DNA of 64,000 bases from DTYU01 sp040757355 (GCA_040757355.1 JBFLWY010000012.1:1-64000); one strand, 5' to 3'. Shown: positions 35,124 to 43,182, counted from the stretch's first letter. Notes: generated by a model not told the origin, from the letters alone. Translations and numbers: made by a program.

Positions 35124-35708
35124 CCCCGACCCCCCCGCAAAATAGTAAGTATACCAATCTAGTCGCAAACTTACGAGGCCGCTGCCGTTTATCACTAAGT
35201 CGCCCAGCACACAGTTGATATTCTCTGTCGGGTTATCGAACCTATTTTCACATGCACCATTTATCCTGCGTAGCTCAATTCCTACTCTGAGTGCTGGGGA
35301 GTACCGGTTACGCGACACGGCGAAGGTGAGGTCAGCGAACAGGCTGCGTGAGTGCGCCGGTACGGGCACCACTCAAAGTTCTGGAGAAACTTGTACTCAA
35401 TAAGTACCTTTTGGTCACTCATCCCTCACGCGCTTAGGAGCGCAGCCGCAGTTCGCTCCGAACCAAGCCGATGTCCCAGCACTCAGTGTTAGACCTACCG
35501 TAGAAAACAAAACCGATTTCGAGTTCAGAGTGCAAGCTTTGCCTGCCCGTCGATATAATACTTACTGAGTGCCGGGCCGTGGGATAACGGCAGAGAGGCC
35601 ATTTTCATTTCGTTGTGCGGCTTGCCGCATGCGGCACTCCTCCGAAAAGGACTATTCCACCAACAACAACCAACCACTCGATCCCTATGATCACAAAACA
35701 ACACCCGG
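35124..35708. repeat. Repeat-filled spacer between panB and panC
   Basis: No gene. Two inward-facing pairs of the CCCAGCACTCA family: a variant CCCAGCACACA at 35203-35213 with TGAGTGCTGGG at 35288-35298, and CCCAGCACTCAGT at 35475-35487 with ACTGAGTGCCGGG at 35564-35576. The sequence between the pairs does not match the 37.9/59.4 kb copies. Confidence 0.65.
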
Positions 35709-36551
35709 CTAACCTTTTAGAAACTCGGCCAACTCCTGATCAGGCATTAAAAAAGCATGTTCCGTGCCCGGAAACTCCTTTTCAATGACTTCTCTTCGAA
35801 AACTGTCCAGCGCACGCCGGATTTCCTCGACCAGGTTCGCGTAACGTTTTGCGAACTTCGGCGAAAAACCCCCGTAAAGTCCAAGAAGGTCGTGGGTGAC
35901 CAGAACCTGCCCGTCACAGTCCACACCGGCCCCGATCCCGATCGTCGGCACCGCCACCGTTTCCGTGATATGCTTGGCCACCTCTGCCGGAACACATTCC
36001 AGCACAATCGAGAAGGCCCCGGCCTCAGCCAGGGTCACAGCGTCCTGGACGAGACGGCGTGCTGCCTGAGCCTGTCGTCCCTGTACCCGGTAGCCACCCA
36101 ACTGGTGCACATACTGGGGAGTAAGGCCGATGTGGCCCATTACCGGGATGCCGCTGGAGACTATTGCTCGCACGGTATCAGCCACCTCCTGCCCGCCCTC
36201 GAGCTTTACCGCCTGGGCGCCCGCCTCTTTCAGAAACAGCCCGGCATTTCGCACGGCTTCCGGGATCGAAACCTGATAGGACAGAAAAGGCATATCCCCA
36301 ATAACCAGGGCCCGGGAAACACCTCTCGCCACCGCCCGGGTATGGTGCAGCATCTCTTCCATCGTAACAGGGAGCGTGGAATCGTAACCCAAGACAACGT
36401 TGCCCAAAGAGTCCCCCACAAGGATGGCGTCTATTCCGGCTTCGTCCACCAAGCGGGCTGTTGGAAAATCGTAGGCCGTGAGCATCGTAATCGGCCGCTT
36501 TTCTTCCTTCCACCGTCGGAAATCTGACGTAGTCACACGTTCTTTCGCCAA
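35709..36551 (-). CDS. panB: 3-methyl-2-oxobutanoate hydroxymethyltransferase
   Basis: First committed step of pantoate synthesis (ketopantoate from alpha-ketoisovalerate and methylene-THF). The 280 residues include MLTAYDFPTARLVDEAGIDAIL, LVGDSLGNVVLGYDSTLPVTM, KLEGG, PVMGHIGLTPQ, ECVPAEVA and GIGAGVDCDGQVLV, all active-site blocks. The start is TTG eight bases after GAGGGG and overlaps the upstream panG-like stop by 19 bp. Confidence 0.97.
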   Translation of the reverse strand: MAKERVTTSDFRRWKEEKRPITMLTAYDFPTARLVDEAGIDAILVGDSLGNVVLGYDSTLPVTMEEMLHHTRAVARGVSRALVIGDMPFLSYQVSIPEAVRNAGLFLKEAGAQAVKLEGGQEVADTVRAIVSSGIPVMGHIGLTPQYVHQLGGYRVQGRQAQAARRLVQDAVTLAEAGAFSIVLECVPAEVAKHITETVAVPTIGIGAGVDCDGQVLVTHDLLGLYGGFSPKFAKRYANLVEEIRRALDSFRREVIEKEFPGTEHAFLMPDQELAEFLKG

Positions 36552-37417
36552 TTTTCACACCCCTCACCGAATATTCTCCCCAACTCCGCCGACACGTCGT
36601 CAGGCAACCCTTTTTCCTGCGCCACCTTGACCGTAAAACAACCCAGCATCCGATACATCTCCCACTCTTCCTTCCCCATTACCTGGGCGTGCCGGCGAAT
36701 GGTTTCAACGTCCCCGCGGGCGACCGGTCCAGTCAGCGCAGCAACCGGCCCGACCGCGCCGATATTCTGCAGCGTTCCCTGGATAAGCGGGTAAAATGCC
36801 GGAAAAACGCCCTCGCGGGGTAAACCGGCCTGTTGCGCCAAGGTGTATACGAGCCGCATAAGAGTAACCAGATAGTTTGACGCAACGCAGGCGGCTGCAT
36901 GGTAAAGCGGCTTCCCAGCAGCCTCGATTTCAAAAAGGACTCCTTCTAGATCCGCAACCAACCGGCGAGCCAGTGGAAGTGCTTCCGGTTCCCCTTCAAA
37001 GGTGAAGTAGGAGCCGGGCAGGCGTTCCACCGTCAGTTCCGGAGAGGCAAAGGACTGGAGCGGGTGAAGCGAGAAAACTATTGCCCCCGCTTTCCGCGCC
37101 GGTTCAAGCACTGCCGAGGGCAGCGCCCCGCTGGCGTGAGCCGCAAACTGACCCGGGCAAAAACCCCCTTTTCGTGCCACCTCCTCAGCAACAGATCCTA
37201 TCAATCCGTCGGGCGTTGTCAGGAATACAAGTTCACCCTCACGCGCTGCTTCTGCCGCCGTCTGATAAATCTTCGCCCCGGTCTCCTGCGCAAGCTTACC
37301 CGCCGACGACGCGCTGCGGCTCGCCACCGCCGCCACCGGGTACCCTTTTTCCCGCAACCGCATTGCTAGCGCCGTGCCAACTCTCCCTGCCCCGATGATC
37401 GCCACTTTTGGCCGCAA
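36533..37417 (-). CDS. Rossmann/DUF2520 oxidoreductase, probable ketopantoate reductase (PanG-like)
   Basis: The 294-residue protein has an N-terminal NAD(P) fingerprint (VAIIGAGRVGTALAMRL), FLTTPDGLI, AHASGALPSAVL and HPLQSF, and an all-helical C-terminal domain from about 160 (YHAAACVASNYLVTLM). This is the Rossmann-like plus DUF2520 architecture. A protein of this type, PanG, has been described as an alternative ketopantoate reductase. Overlap with panB, and absence of panE nearby, fits that role here; the assignment is by context. The TTG start is preferred because GGGGGTGG precedes it. Confidence 0.8.
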   Translation of the reverse strand: MRPKVAIIGAGRVGTALAMRLREKGYPVAAVASRSASSAGKLAQETGAKIYQTAAEAAREGELVFLTTPDGLIGSVAEEVARKGGFCPGQFAAHASGALPSAVLEPARKAGAIVFSLHPLQSFASPELTVERLPGSYFTFEGEPEALPLARRLVADLEGVLFEIEAAGKPLYHAAACVASNYLVTLMRLVYTLAQQAGLPREGVFPAFYPLIQGTLQNIGAVGPVAALTGPVARGDVETIRRHAQVMGKEEWEMYRMLGCFTVKVAQEKGLPDDVSAELGRIFGEGCENWRKNV

Positions 37418-37431
37418 CAAACCACCCCCTT

Positions 37432-37470
37432 TAAAAAAACAAAAACCCCCGGACTTTATCCGAAAGGCAA
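37432..37470 (-). promoter_or_regulatory. Terminator-like hairpin in the panG-panB leader
   Basis: Minus strand CTTTCGGAT-AAA-GTCCGGGGG (five Watson-Crick and four G-U pairs) followed by TTTTTGTTTTTTT, ending about 15 bases before the start codon's ribosome site. With no supported gene upstream, it is placed like a leader attenuator. Confidence 0.45.
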
Positions 37471-37900
37471 ATCGCATTACCCCCCGTCTCGGTCCTTCGC
37501 GGCTCCAAGCGGTATTTCCCAACAAACTCTAAAACCGGGTGAGGCTCCCTCTAAGGATGCCGCCCTTACATAAAATGACTTACAGGTTACATATTAACAC
37601 ATTAGTACCAGCGTTGTAAACCACGAAAAAGTAGCCCTTTGAACGCTGCTCCCGCACTTGGTTCACTGACAACCGTAAGAGTAAGCCCTTCCGGAAAGTC
37701 TATGGCCGCTGCGGTTACCCCCAAGCCCCTAGCACAGTTGCACATATACGGCAAAAGAGCCACCCGTGCCGCCCGCGGCGGCACCACGAAGCATGAAAAT
37801 ATGGACCCGTAAGCTGGTCACTTCGATGCAGAAGAGTTGTTCATGACGATGATAATCGTCGCTACCGGAGACAAAAATGATTCAATTTCTTATGCTTTGT
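37471..37900. other. Intergenic region upstream of the pan genes
   Basis: About 430 bp. It holds the leader of the panG-like gene and a 61-codon minus-strand GTG frame (37602-37787) without a ribosome site, which I do not accept as a gene. No clear -35/-10 pair was found. Confidence 0.4.
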
Positions 37901-38130
37901 CTTTTTATCAACGTAGAACGTAGAACGGACCCCACCCAGCACTCAGTAAGATCTTTGAAGTTTAACCCAGCACTCAATGCAGTCCTTGAGTGATGGGCAT
38001 TAGACTAATGAAGGTCTTTCCTCCGAAGTTCAAAAAGTCCCATTGAGTGCTGGGCACTCAGGCCAATGAAGGTTTCTCCGTTGAAGTGTAAAAGCTGCAC
38101 TGAGTGCTGGGCTGTCAGTATAAGGTCTAA
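37901..38130 (+). repeat. Composite repeat copy A (inverted relative to 59401-59640)
   Basis: About 230 bp. Begins with two GTAGAAC-type heptamers, then CCCAGCACTCAGT (37935), CCCAGCACTCAAT (37966), ATTGAGTGCTGGG (38042) and ACTGAGTGCTGGG (38099). Outer and inner pairs are nested, and their flanking bases (GT/AC, AT/AT) match within each pair. The right half contains two degenerate units of about 57 bp (AATGAAGG...GAAGT...AAAA...TGAGTGCTGGGC). The reverse complement of 59401-59640 is nearly identical apart from a divergent block around 37978-37999. Confidence 0.88.
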
Positions 38131-38151
38131 CATTTATTTTCAAGGTTCGCA

Positions 38152-38892
38152 TTAGGGCTTTGTAGTAACTGATATGGTTCTTGTTTCCTCGTCCCAATTT
38201 ATTTGACCGCCAATCTCCGCAATGAATGAACGCAATTCGACGAAGGTTCTTCCGCCGGTTATGTGAAAAGGCACGCTGGTTGCCAGCCGGCCGTTGATCA
38301 CCAGACAGGGCTCGGCAGGGGGCTGCTCATCTGGGAATTCGATGCCGAAAAAATCGGCCACAGCCTGCGCGACAGCTCTTGCCGCCTTCATTCTAAAGCC
38401 AGGCTGCGCCAGAAGCTCCGCCTCGCGCGGGTTGCTGATAAAGGCCAGTTCAGTAAGCGCCGCCGGCATGGTTGTTTTGCGCAGCACATAATAGTTGGCC
38501 GTTTTTATACCCCGGTCACGCAGCTTGAGGGTCTGAACAAGTCTGGTCTGGATACTTCCGGCTGCTTTGGCCCCTTGAGTGCTTCCTTGAAAATGGTACG
38601 TTTCCGTTCCGTTGGCGCCAGAGTCGACCGCACTGTTACAGTGAATGCTTAAAAAAAGATCGGCCCCCGCCCGGTTGGCTATGTCGGACCGCATAGCCAG
38701 GTCGCGGTTTTTATCTGCCGGCCAGGGTACTTGGTCACTGCTCCGCGTAAATACCACCTCTACCGGTGTGTTCCTGAGAAAAGAAGCCACCCCAAGTGCA
38801 ACAGTTAGTGTAACGTCTTTCTCCTTCAGCCCGGTCGGGCCGATCGCCCCTGGGTCATAGCCCCCGTGACCCGGATCCAAACACAAACGCAT
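38152..38892 (-). CDS. N-acetylmuramoyl-L-alanine amidase (Amidase_3) with stalk domain
   Basis: Zinc amidase cleaving the lactyl-L-alanine bond of peptidoglycan. The 246 residues hold an AmiC/CwlD-type domain (1-185): LDPGHGGYDPG (zinc His), LKEKD (zinc Glu), FLSIHCNS (zinc His) and LTELAFISN (catalytic Glu). Residues 195-246 (CLVINGRLATSVPFHITGGRTFVELRSF) form half of a copper-amine-oxidase-type stalk, as in the barrel protein at 16.7 kb. There is no signal peptide, so release must be by lysis, mother-cell localisation or a non-classical route. The start has GGGG 13 bases upstream. Confidence 0.9.
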   Translation of the reverse strand: MRLCLDPGHGGYDPGAIGPTGLKEKDVTLTVALGVASFLRNTPVEVVFTRSSDQVPWPADKNRDLAMRSDIANRAGADLFLSIHCNSAVDSGANGTETYHFQGSTQGAKAAGSIQTRLVQTLKLRDRGIKTANYYVLRKTTMPAALTELAFISNPREAELLAQPGFRMKAARAVAQAVADFFGIEFPDEQPPAEPCLVINGRLATSVPFHITGGRTFVELRSFIAEIGGQINWDEETRTISVTTKP

Positions 38893-39034
38893 CTCCGCTA
38901 TAAACCCCCTACCCTTTTCGAAGTCTTCACTCTATTCTATTCAGAATCTCCTGCCGCGTCCATTATTTACCTGGTGGCTAAAAGCAGTATACAGCTCCTT
39001 CAAGGAGGAGCCTGCCAAGTCCCGGGATTCTTGG

Positions 39035-39061
39035 TTAAGTTACAGTAAAAATTGCCGATTT
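39035..39061 (+). promoter_or_regulatory. Sigma-28 (SigD/FliA) type promoter of the chemoreceptor gene
   Basis: TTAA, 15 bases, GCCGATTT. Close to the TAAA-N15-GCCGATAA consensus, about 65 bp before the receptor ATG. Confidence 0.75.
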
Positions 39062-39127
39062 ATAGAATTAAGGTTTCAGAAACGCTACAGGCTGGCCCGT
39101 TTTCCTTTCACATCCAGGAGTGATTGT

Positions 39128-40708
39128 ATGGCAACCGGCACCATTTCAGTTAAATTTAAAATAATGACCGCCGTACTTTTGTGTTTCATTCTCTTTATTG
39201 GAATTCTCTTGTGGGTCACCAACCGCGTTATCATCAAAGGAGCCGAAGATGCGGCCGTATTAAAAGCGAAAGGAGACCTGGCCACAGGTGAAATGATTAT
39301 TGATATGATGTATCCCGGCCCCTGGCGTAGGGAAGGCGATAAGTTATATAAGGGCGATGTACTTATAAATGATAACTATAAGCCCGTCGATCTTATCGCG
39401 GAGCTTACCGGGGATACCGCAACCATCTTTTGCTGGGATACCCGTGTCGCAACCACCGTTAAAAAGAAGGAAGACAATAGCAGGGCGGTGGGTACCACCG
39501 TCTCCCCGGAAGTAGCCCAGGCTGTACTTAAAGAAGGGAAACACTTTTATGGTGAAGCCAACGTTGTGGGGTATATGTACCAAACCGCTTACAAACCTAT
39601 CAGGGACGCAAACGGAAATATCATTGGTATCTGGTATGTTGGTGCACCAAAGGCTTTTGTTGACCAAATGATCACGAACTCCTTCTGGAAGGTAGCGTTA
39701 ACCGGTGCTGTATCCCTGATAGTCGTTTTTACTGTGCTATGGGTTTTGTTTAACCGGGCTCTGATTAGACCACTTTATTTGTTTAATGAGGTCACACAAA
39801 AAATGGCAACGGGGAACTTAATGCACCGGTTGAATATCTATACTGATGACGAGTTCGGCGAACTCGGTAAATCTTTTAACATTATGCTTAACAACCTGAA
39901 AGACCTCACCCGGGAACTGCGCGAAAAAGCCAAAGCAATGACAGAAGCCGCCCATCTCCTGTCAGGCAATGCATCACAAACTTCAGCGAATGCGAGCGAA
40001 GCCGCTTCGACCATGAACCAGGTAGCGGGTACCATGACCCATGTAATGGAGAGCACGCAAAAAATCTCGGAGGCATCCCGGAAGGCGTCGTTATATGCCA
40101 AGAGTGGGCGTGAAGGTATTCATAAGATCAAAAACCAAATGAATGTAATCAATAATTCTACTTCGAGTGCCTCGGAAGTGATCGGCACCTTAAAAAAGAC
40201 TTCAGGACAAATTACACAAATCGTCGATCTAATCACCCACATCGCTGATCAGACCAATCTCCTGGCGCTAAACGCAGCGATTGAGGCTGCAAGGGCTGGA
40301 GAACACGGCCGGGGATTTGCCGTCGTCGCGGAAGAGGTCCGCAAACTTGCCGAGCAGTCTGCAAACGCTGCCAAAGAAATACAAGAGTTGATTGTCAATG
40401 TACAGATGGAATCCGGTAAAGCCGTAGAAAAGATGAACGAAGGCGTGGCCGAGGTCCAAAACGGCTTAGAGGTCGTTGTTGAGGTCGGTGACTCATTCAC
40501 CAATATCATCAATACTGTTGAGGGGTTAGCCGAACAGATCCAAGGGGTCGTTTCATCCATTAAACAGGTATCCACCGCGATACAAAACGTGGCAGCTACA
40601 AGCCAGGAGCAAACGGCGGCTATGGAGGAAATTGCTGCTGCCACTGAGGCTCTTACCTCAATGGCTGATGAACTTGACGCTATGGCAAGAAAGTTCAAAA
40701 CAGAGTAA
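39128..40708 (+). CDS. Methyl-accepting chemotaxis protein
   Basis: A 526-residue chemoreceptor: membrane helix near 12-33, extracytoplasmic single-Cache domain (about 35-190; KGDLATGEMIIDMMYPGPWRREG, GIWYVGAPK), second helix near 193-215, HAMP (about 216-270) and a cytoplasmic signalling domain with the conserved hairpin tip (DQTNLLALNAAIEAARAGEHGRG, about 371-393). The Cache subtype usually binds small organic acids; ligand unknown. AGGAG before the ATG and a sigma-28 promoter support it as a motility-regulon gene. Monocistronic and one of few plus-strand genes. Confidence 0.95.
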   Translation: MATGTISVKFKIMTAVLLCFILFIGILLWVTNRVIIKGAEDAAVLKAKGDLATGEMIIDMMYPGPWRREGDKLYKGDVLINDNYKPVDLIAELTGDTATIFCWDTRVATTVKKKEDNSRAVGTTVSPEVAQAVLKEGKHFYGEANVVGYMYQTAYKPIRDANGNIIGIWYVGAPKAFVDQMITNSFWKVALTGAVSLIVVFTVLWVLFNRALIRPLYLFNEVTQKMATGNLMHRLNIYTDDEFGELGKSFNIMLNNLKDLTRELREKAKAMTEAAHLLSGNASQTSANASEAASTMNQVAGTMTHVMESTQKISEASRKASLYAKSGREGIHKIKNQMNVINNSTSSASEVIGTLKKTSGQITQIVDLITHIADQTNLLALNAAIEAARAGEHGRGFAVVAEEVRKLAEQSANAAKEIQELIVNVQMESGKAVEKMNEGVAEVQNGLEVVVEVGDSFTNIINTVEGLAEQIQGVVSSIKQVSTAIQNVAATSQEQTAAMEEIAAATEALTSMADELDAMARKFKTE

Positions 40709-40847
40709 GAATTTACCTGCCATCGATAACAAACAACCGTGCCGGGAGTTGTTGAGTTTCGGGCATCGTTCTTTTGGTCAACACTGTAAGGCTTCAACGC
40801 GATCGAAATGTGATTAGTCCTGTATACCCGCACCATGTCATGCTAAA

Positions 40848-41009
40848 ATGGCTTTATCTGCCGCATTTCAAGTCAACGACGAGCGTATTTTCATGCCGGA
40901 GTATCCTCACCCTATCATGGAATTACTAGCTTTCGGTTTGCTGCGAACCTTTCCTTCCCACGATTTTCCGCAAGCCTATAACGAAGCACTTTATGACCGG
41001 ACGGAATAG
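40848..41009 (+). CDS. Doubtful 53-residue ORF, possible gene remnant
   Basis: Reads MALSAAFQVNDERIFMPEYP and ends ALYDRTE. The composition is protein-like (PEYPHPIMELLAFGLLR) but there is no ribosome binding site, and no family is recognised. Could be a decayed fragment. Confidence 0.2.
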   Translation: MALSAAFQVNDERIFMPEYPHPIMELLAFGLLRTFPSHDFPQAYNEALYDRTE

Positions 41010-41052
41010 ACTGTAATCACCCAACACTCAGAGGTGCTTTGGCGCATTGTCC

Positions 41053-41061
41053 TGGTATAAT
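41053..41061 (+). promoter_or_regulatory. Extended -10 promoter of the LysM gene
   Basis: TGGTATAAT, an extended -10, 20 bases before the ATG with the GGAGGGG ribosome site between. No -35 match. The leader would be about 15 nt. A CCCAACACTCA site lies just upstream at the -35 region. Confidence 0.5.
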
Positions 41062-41081
41062 TAGGATTTTCGGAGGGGAAA

Positions 41082-41969
41082 ATGTGCATGCTCTATTTTG
41101 TTAAGTCCGGTGATACTCTGTTTGAGATTTCAAGGCGGTTCGGTACGACGGTACAGGCGATACTGGCAGCCAACGTGATCTGTAACCCGGACCTGATTTT
41201 CGTAGGCCAGCCCTTGATCATTCCCGGGCCGGAGTTAGAACTGCCGCAGGCCGGAGGAGGGCCCTATTACGTGGTACTGCCCGGAGATACGCTGTGGTGT
41301 CTTGCCAGAGAGTTTAATACGACTATCAGCGTATTGGCAGCCATCAACCAGATACCAAACCCTAATTTGATTTTCGCTGGTGCTGAACTCCTGATCGGTC
41401 CGGAAGTGCCGGACCCCGTTACTCTTAAAGAAACCTGGGAGCGCACGGCGGAGCAATTCTGCGACGTTATGAGTTCGCTCCAAATACACGGTATTTATTA
41501 TCTCGGTTCTTTCCAATGGGAGGCACTCGGCAGGATGGCCATTCCCTACCTGCAGCAATTATTAACCAACCCTTGTGACGTGGTGCGCATCTATACGTTA
41601 ATAAGTTTCGGCCGCCTCGGCCTTGACCAACAGGTCCAGCAGGCGTTGAGGGAGGTGCTGAACGACCCGGCCGTTGCGGACCTGGCCAGATTCGCTTTGC
41701 GGCGAATCGAACTCGTTCAACAAGGACGGGAAAGAATGCATATTTTAATTAGCAATGATACGCTTCTTGCAGAACCGAACCTCCAATCCCCAGGAAAGCC
41801 TCTCCCTGCGGGTACCGAAGTGATCGCGTTACGGTGGCACATTCCCAGCCCAACCGGAGAAGAGGGCCCTCGCGGAGACATTCAGGTCTACGACTATGTA
41901 CAGGTAGCTGCAACCGGACAGAAAGGGTTTTTAGCCCGGGTAGGCTTCAACGAAATCCTCCTGATTTGA
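41082..41969 (+). CDS. Double-LysM protein with HEAT-like and SH3-like C-terminal parts
   Basis: The 295-residue protein begins with two LysM modules (about 5-50, YFVKSGDTLFEISRRFGTT; about 62-107, YVVLPGDTLWCLAREFNTT), which bind N-acetylglucosamine polymers. Residues 125-215 are helical with HEAT-like character (LGRMAIPYLQQLLTNPCDVV; ALREVLNDPAVADLARFAL). Residues 222-295 are strand-rich and SH3-like. No signal peptide is visible, as in several spore-coat LysM proteins. GGAGGGG precedes the ATG. The combination is not one I can name. Confidence 0.82.
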   Translation: MCMLYFVKSGDTLFEISRRFGTTVQAILAANVICNPDLIFVGQPLIIPGPELELPQAGGGPYYVVLPGDTLWCLAREFNTTISVLAAINQIPNPNLIFAGAELLIGPEVPDPVTLKETWERTAEQFCDVMSSLQIHGIYYLGSFQWEALGRMAIPYLQQLLTNPCDVVRIYTLISFGRLGLDQQVQQALREVLNDPAVADLARFALRRIELVQQGRERMHILISNDTLLAEPNLQSPGKPLPAGTEVIALRWHIPSPTGEEGPRGDIQVYDYVQVAATGQKGFLARVGFNEILLI

Positions 41970-41970
41970 A

Positions 41971-43182
41971 CTATTTGACCGGTGCGGCTTGGCCCGAACG
42001 GGAGGATATATTTGCCGGCGGTGATTTCGGCAGCCAAAGCATTGTTAACGTCGCAGCCGTCCACAAGGTGCAGGTTACCAGAAATGTGGCCGGCAGGCCG
42101 CAATAGTCGCCGGTAAAACCGAGGACAATCGGTGCCACAACCAGGCCCAGGTCGCCGAAGGAGCGGTAAAACCCCATGGCGGTTCCGCGAAGTTCGTCCG
42201 GGACCAAGTCGCCCACGAGCGCGGCCGGAATAGTGGAGACAAAACCGCCGCCGATGCCCAGCAGTGCCGAGGCAATAATAATAAGCGGCACGGTATTGGC
42301 CCATTGGAAAAGGAAAAAACCGCCGGCTGCGACCACCGCCCCCGGGAGCATAACATTACGCCTGCCGAACCTGTCGGCGAGTAAACCGGAGGGGAAAAAG
42401 AAAAGCATGGTAAGACCGCCTAGCGTCATAAATATCAGGCCTGTCACGCGACTGTCCAGGCCCAGTTCTTCAATCATCACTGGTAGAATCGTCCACACCA
42501 GGCCGTGAAAACCGAAGCGAAACGCAAAATTTACGAAATAGACGATGCCGAGGTTCCGCGTAAGGACATGCTTCCATCGCTCACGCAGATTGTCCGCCTT
42601 TTGCAAACCTGCTTTGGAATGCGCGGGGCGGGTTTCCCGCGTGAGGACAAGTGAAGCCCCGGCAGCAATCGCTGCCAGGACGCCGAACAGTAAAAAAGGA
42701 GCGTTGATTCCGTGGCTGTAGGCAAGCCAGCCGCCTATTCCCGGCCCGAAGAGAGCACCCAGATGGTAGCCCATCATATAAAGACCGGTTGCTTTCCCCC
42801 TGCTTGTTTCATCAGCCATATCGATAATCATGCTCAGCGCAGCGGTTGCATAAAGCGCGGCACCTATGCCTACGAGTGCCTGTCCTAAAAAGAGCATCCC
42901 GATTCCTGCAGCAGACCAGGACACCAGCGCCCCAACAGCGGTAATTGACATACCGACCGGAATAAAAGGCTTGCGGCCCCACCGGTCCGTAAGCACCCCG
43001 GCGGGAAAGCCTACGACCATCCGCATACTGCTGTTCATTGCCAGTACAAACCCTACCACAGTAAGGGAAACACCAAAGTTGTGGGCGTAGTTAGGCAGGA
43101 TGGGACTGATAGCACTCGACCCTGTCATTACAACAAACATGATTGCAGAGAGAGTCAGCACGGGGACGATGATCCGTTTCAC
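41971..43182 (-). CDS. Major facilitator superfamily transporter
   Basis: The 403-residue protein has about 12 hydrophobic helices with the loop 2-3 signature GVLTDRWGRKPFIPVG and its second-half echo LLADRFGRRNVMLPG, plus LVGIGAALYATAALSMI. These identify a proton-coupled MFS carrier of the drug-efflux-like branch; the substrate is not deducible. The start is GTG with AGGAG 12 bases upstream. It is convergent with the LysM gene, the stop codons being one base apart with no terminator visible. Confidence 0.9.
   Translation of the reverse strand: MKRIIVPVLTLSAIMFVVMTGSSAISPILPNYAHNFGVSLTVVGFVLAMNSSMRMVVGFPAGVLTDRWGRKPFIPVGMSITAVGALVSWSAAGIGMLFLGQALVGIGAALYATAALSMIIDMADETSRGKATGLYMMGYHLGALFGPGIGGWLAYSHGINAPFLLFGVLAAIAAGASLVLTRETRPAHSKAGLQKADNLRERWKHVLTRNLGIVYFVNFAFRFGFHGLVWTILPVMIEELGLDSRVTGLIFMTLGGLTMLFFFPSGLLADRFGRRNVMLPGAVVAAGGFFLFQWANTVPLIIIASALLGIGGGFVSTIPAALVGDLVPDELRGTAMGFYRSFGDLGLVVAPIVLGFTGDYCGLPATFLVTCTLWTAATLTMLWLPKSPPANISSRSGQAAPVK

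Larger units (their letters stand above)
40709..41081. other. Intergenic region with a CCCAACACTCA variant site
   Basis: About 370 bp between the chemoreceptor and LysM genes. Holds a doubtful 53-codon frame, a CCCAACACTCA site at 41020-41030 and an extended -10 promoter. Nothing else seen. Confidence 0.5.

Noticed and set aside
35757..36527. Plus-strand 256-codon frame opposite panB
   Set aside because: Antisense to a conserved gene, composition not protein-like.
37602..37787. Minus-strand 61-codon GTG frame
   Set aside because: No ribosome site, no family resemblance, lies in the pan leader region; cannot be excluded but not supported.
37901..38130. Possible CRISPR array
   Set aside because: The repeats are inverted, unevenly spaced and the intervening sequence is itself repeated at 59.4 kb; no cas gene nearby.
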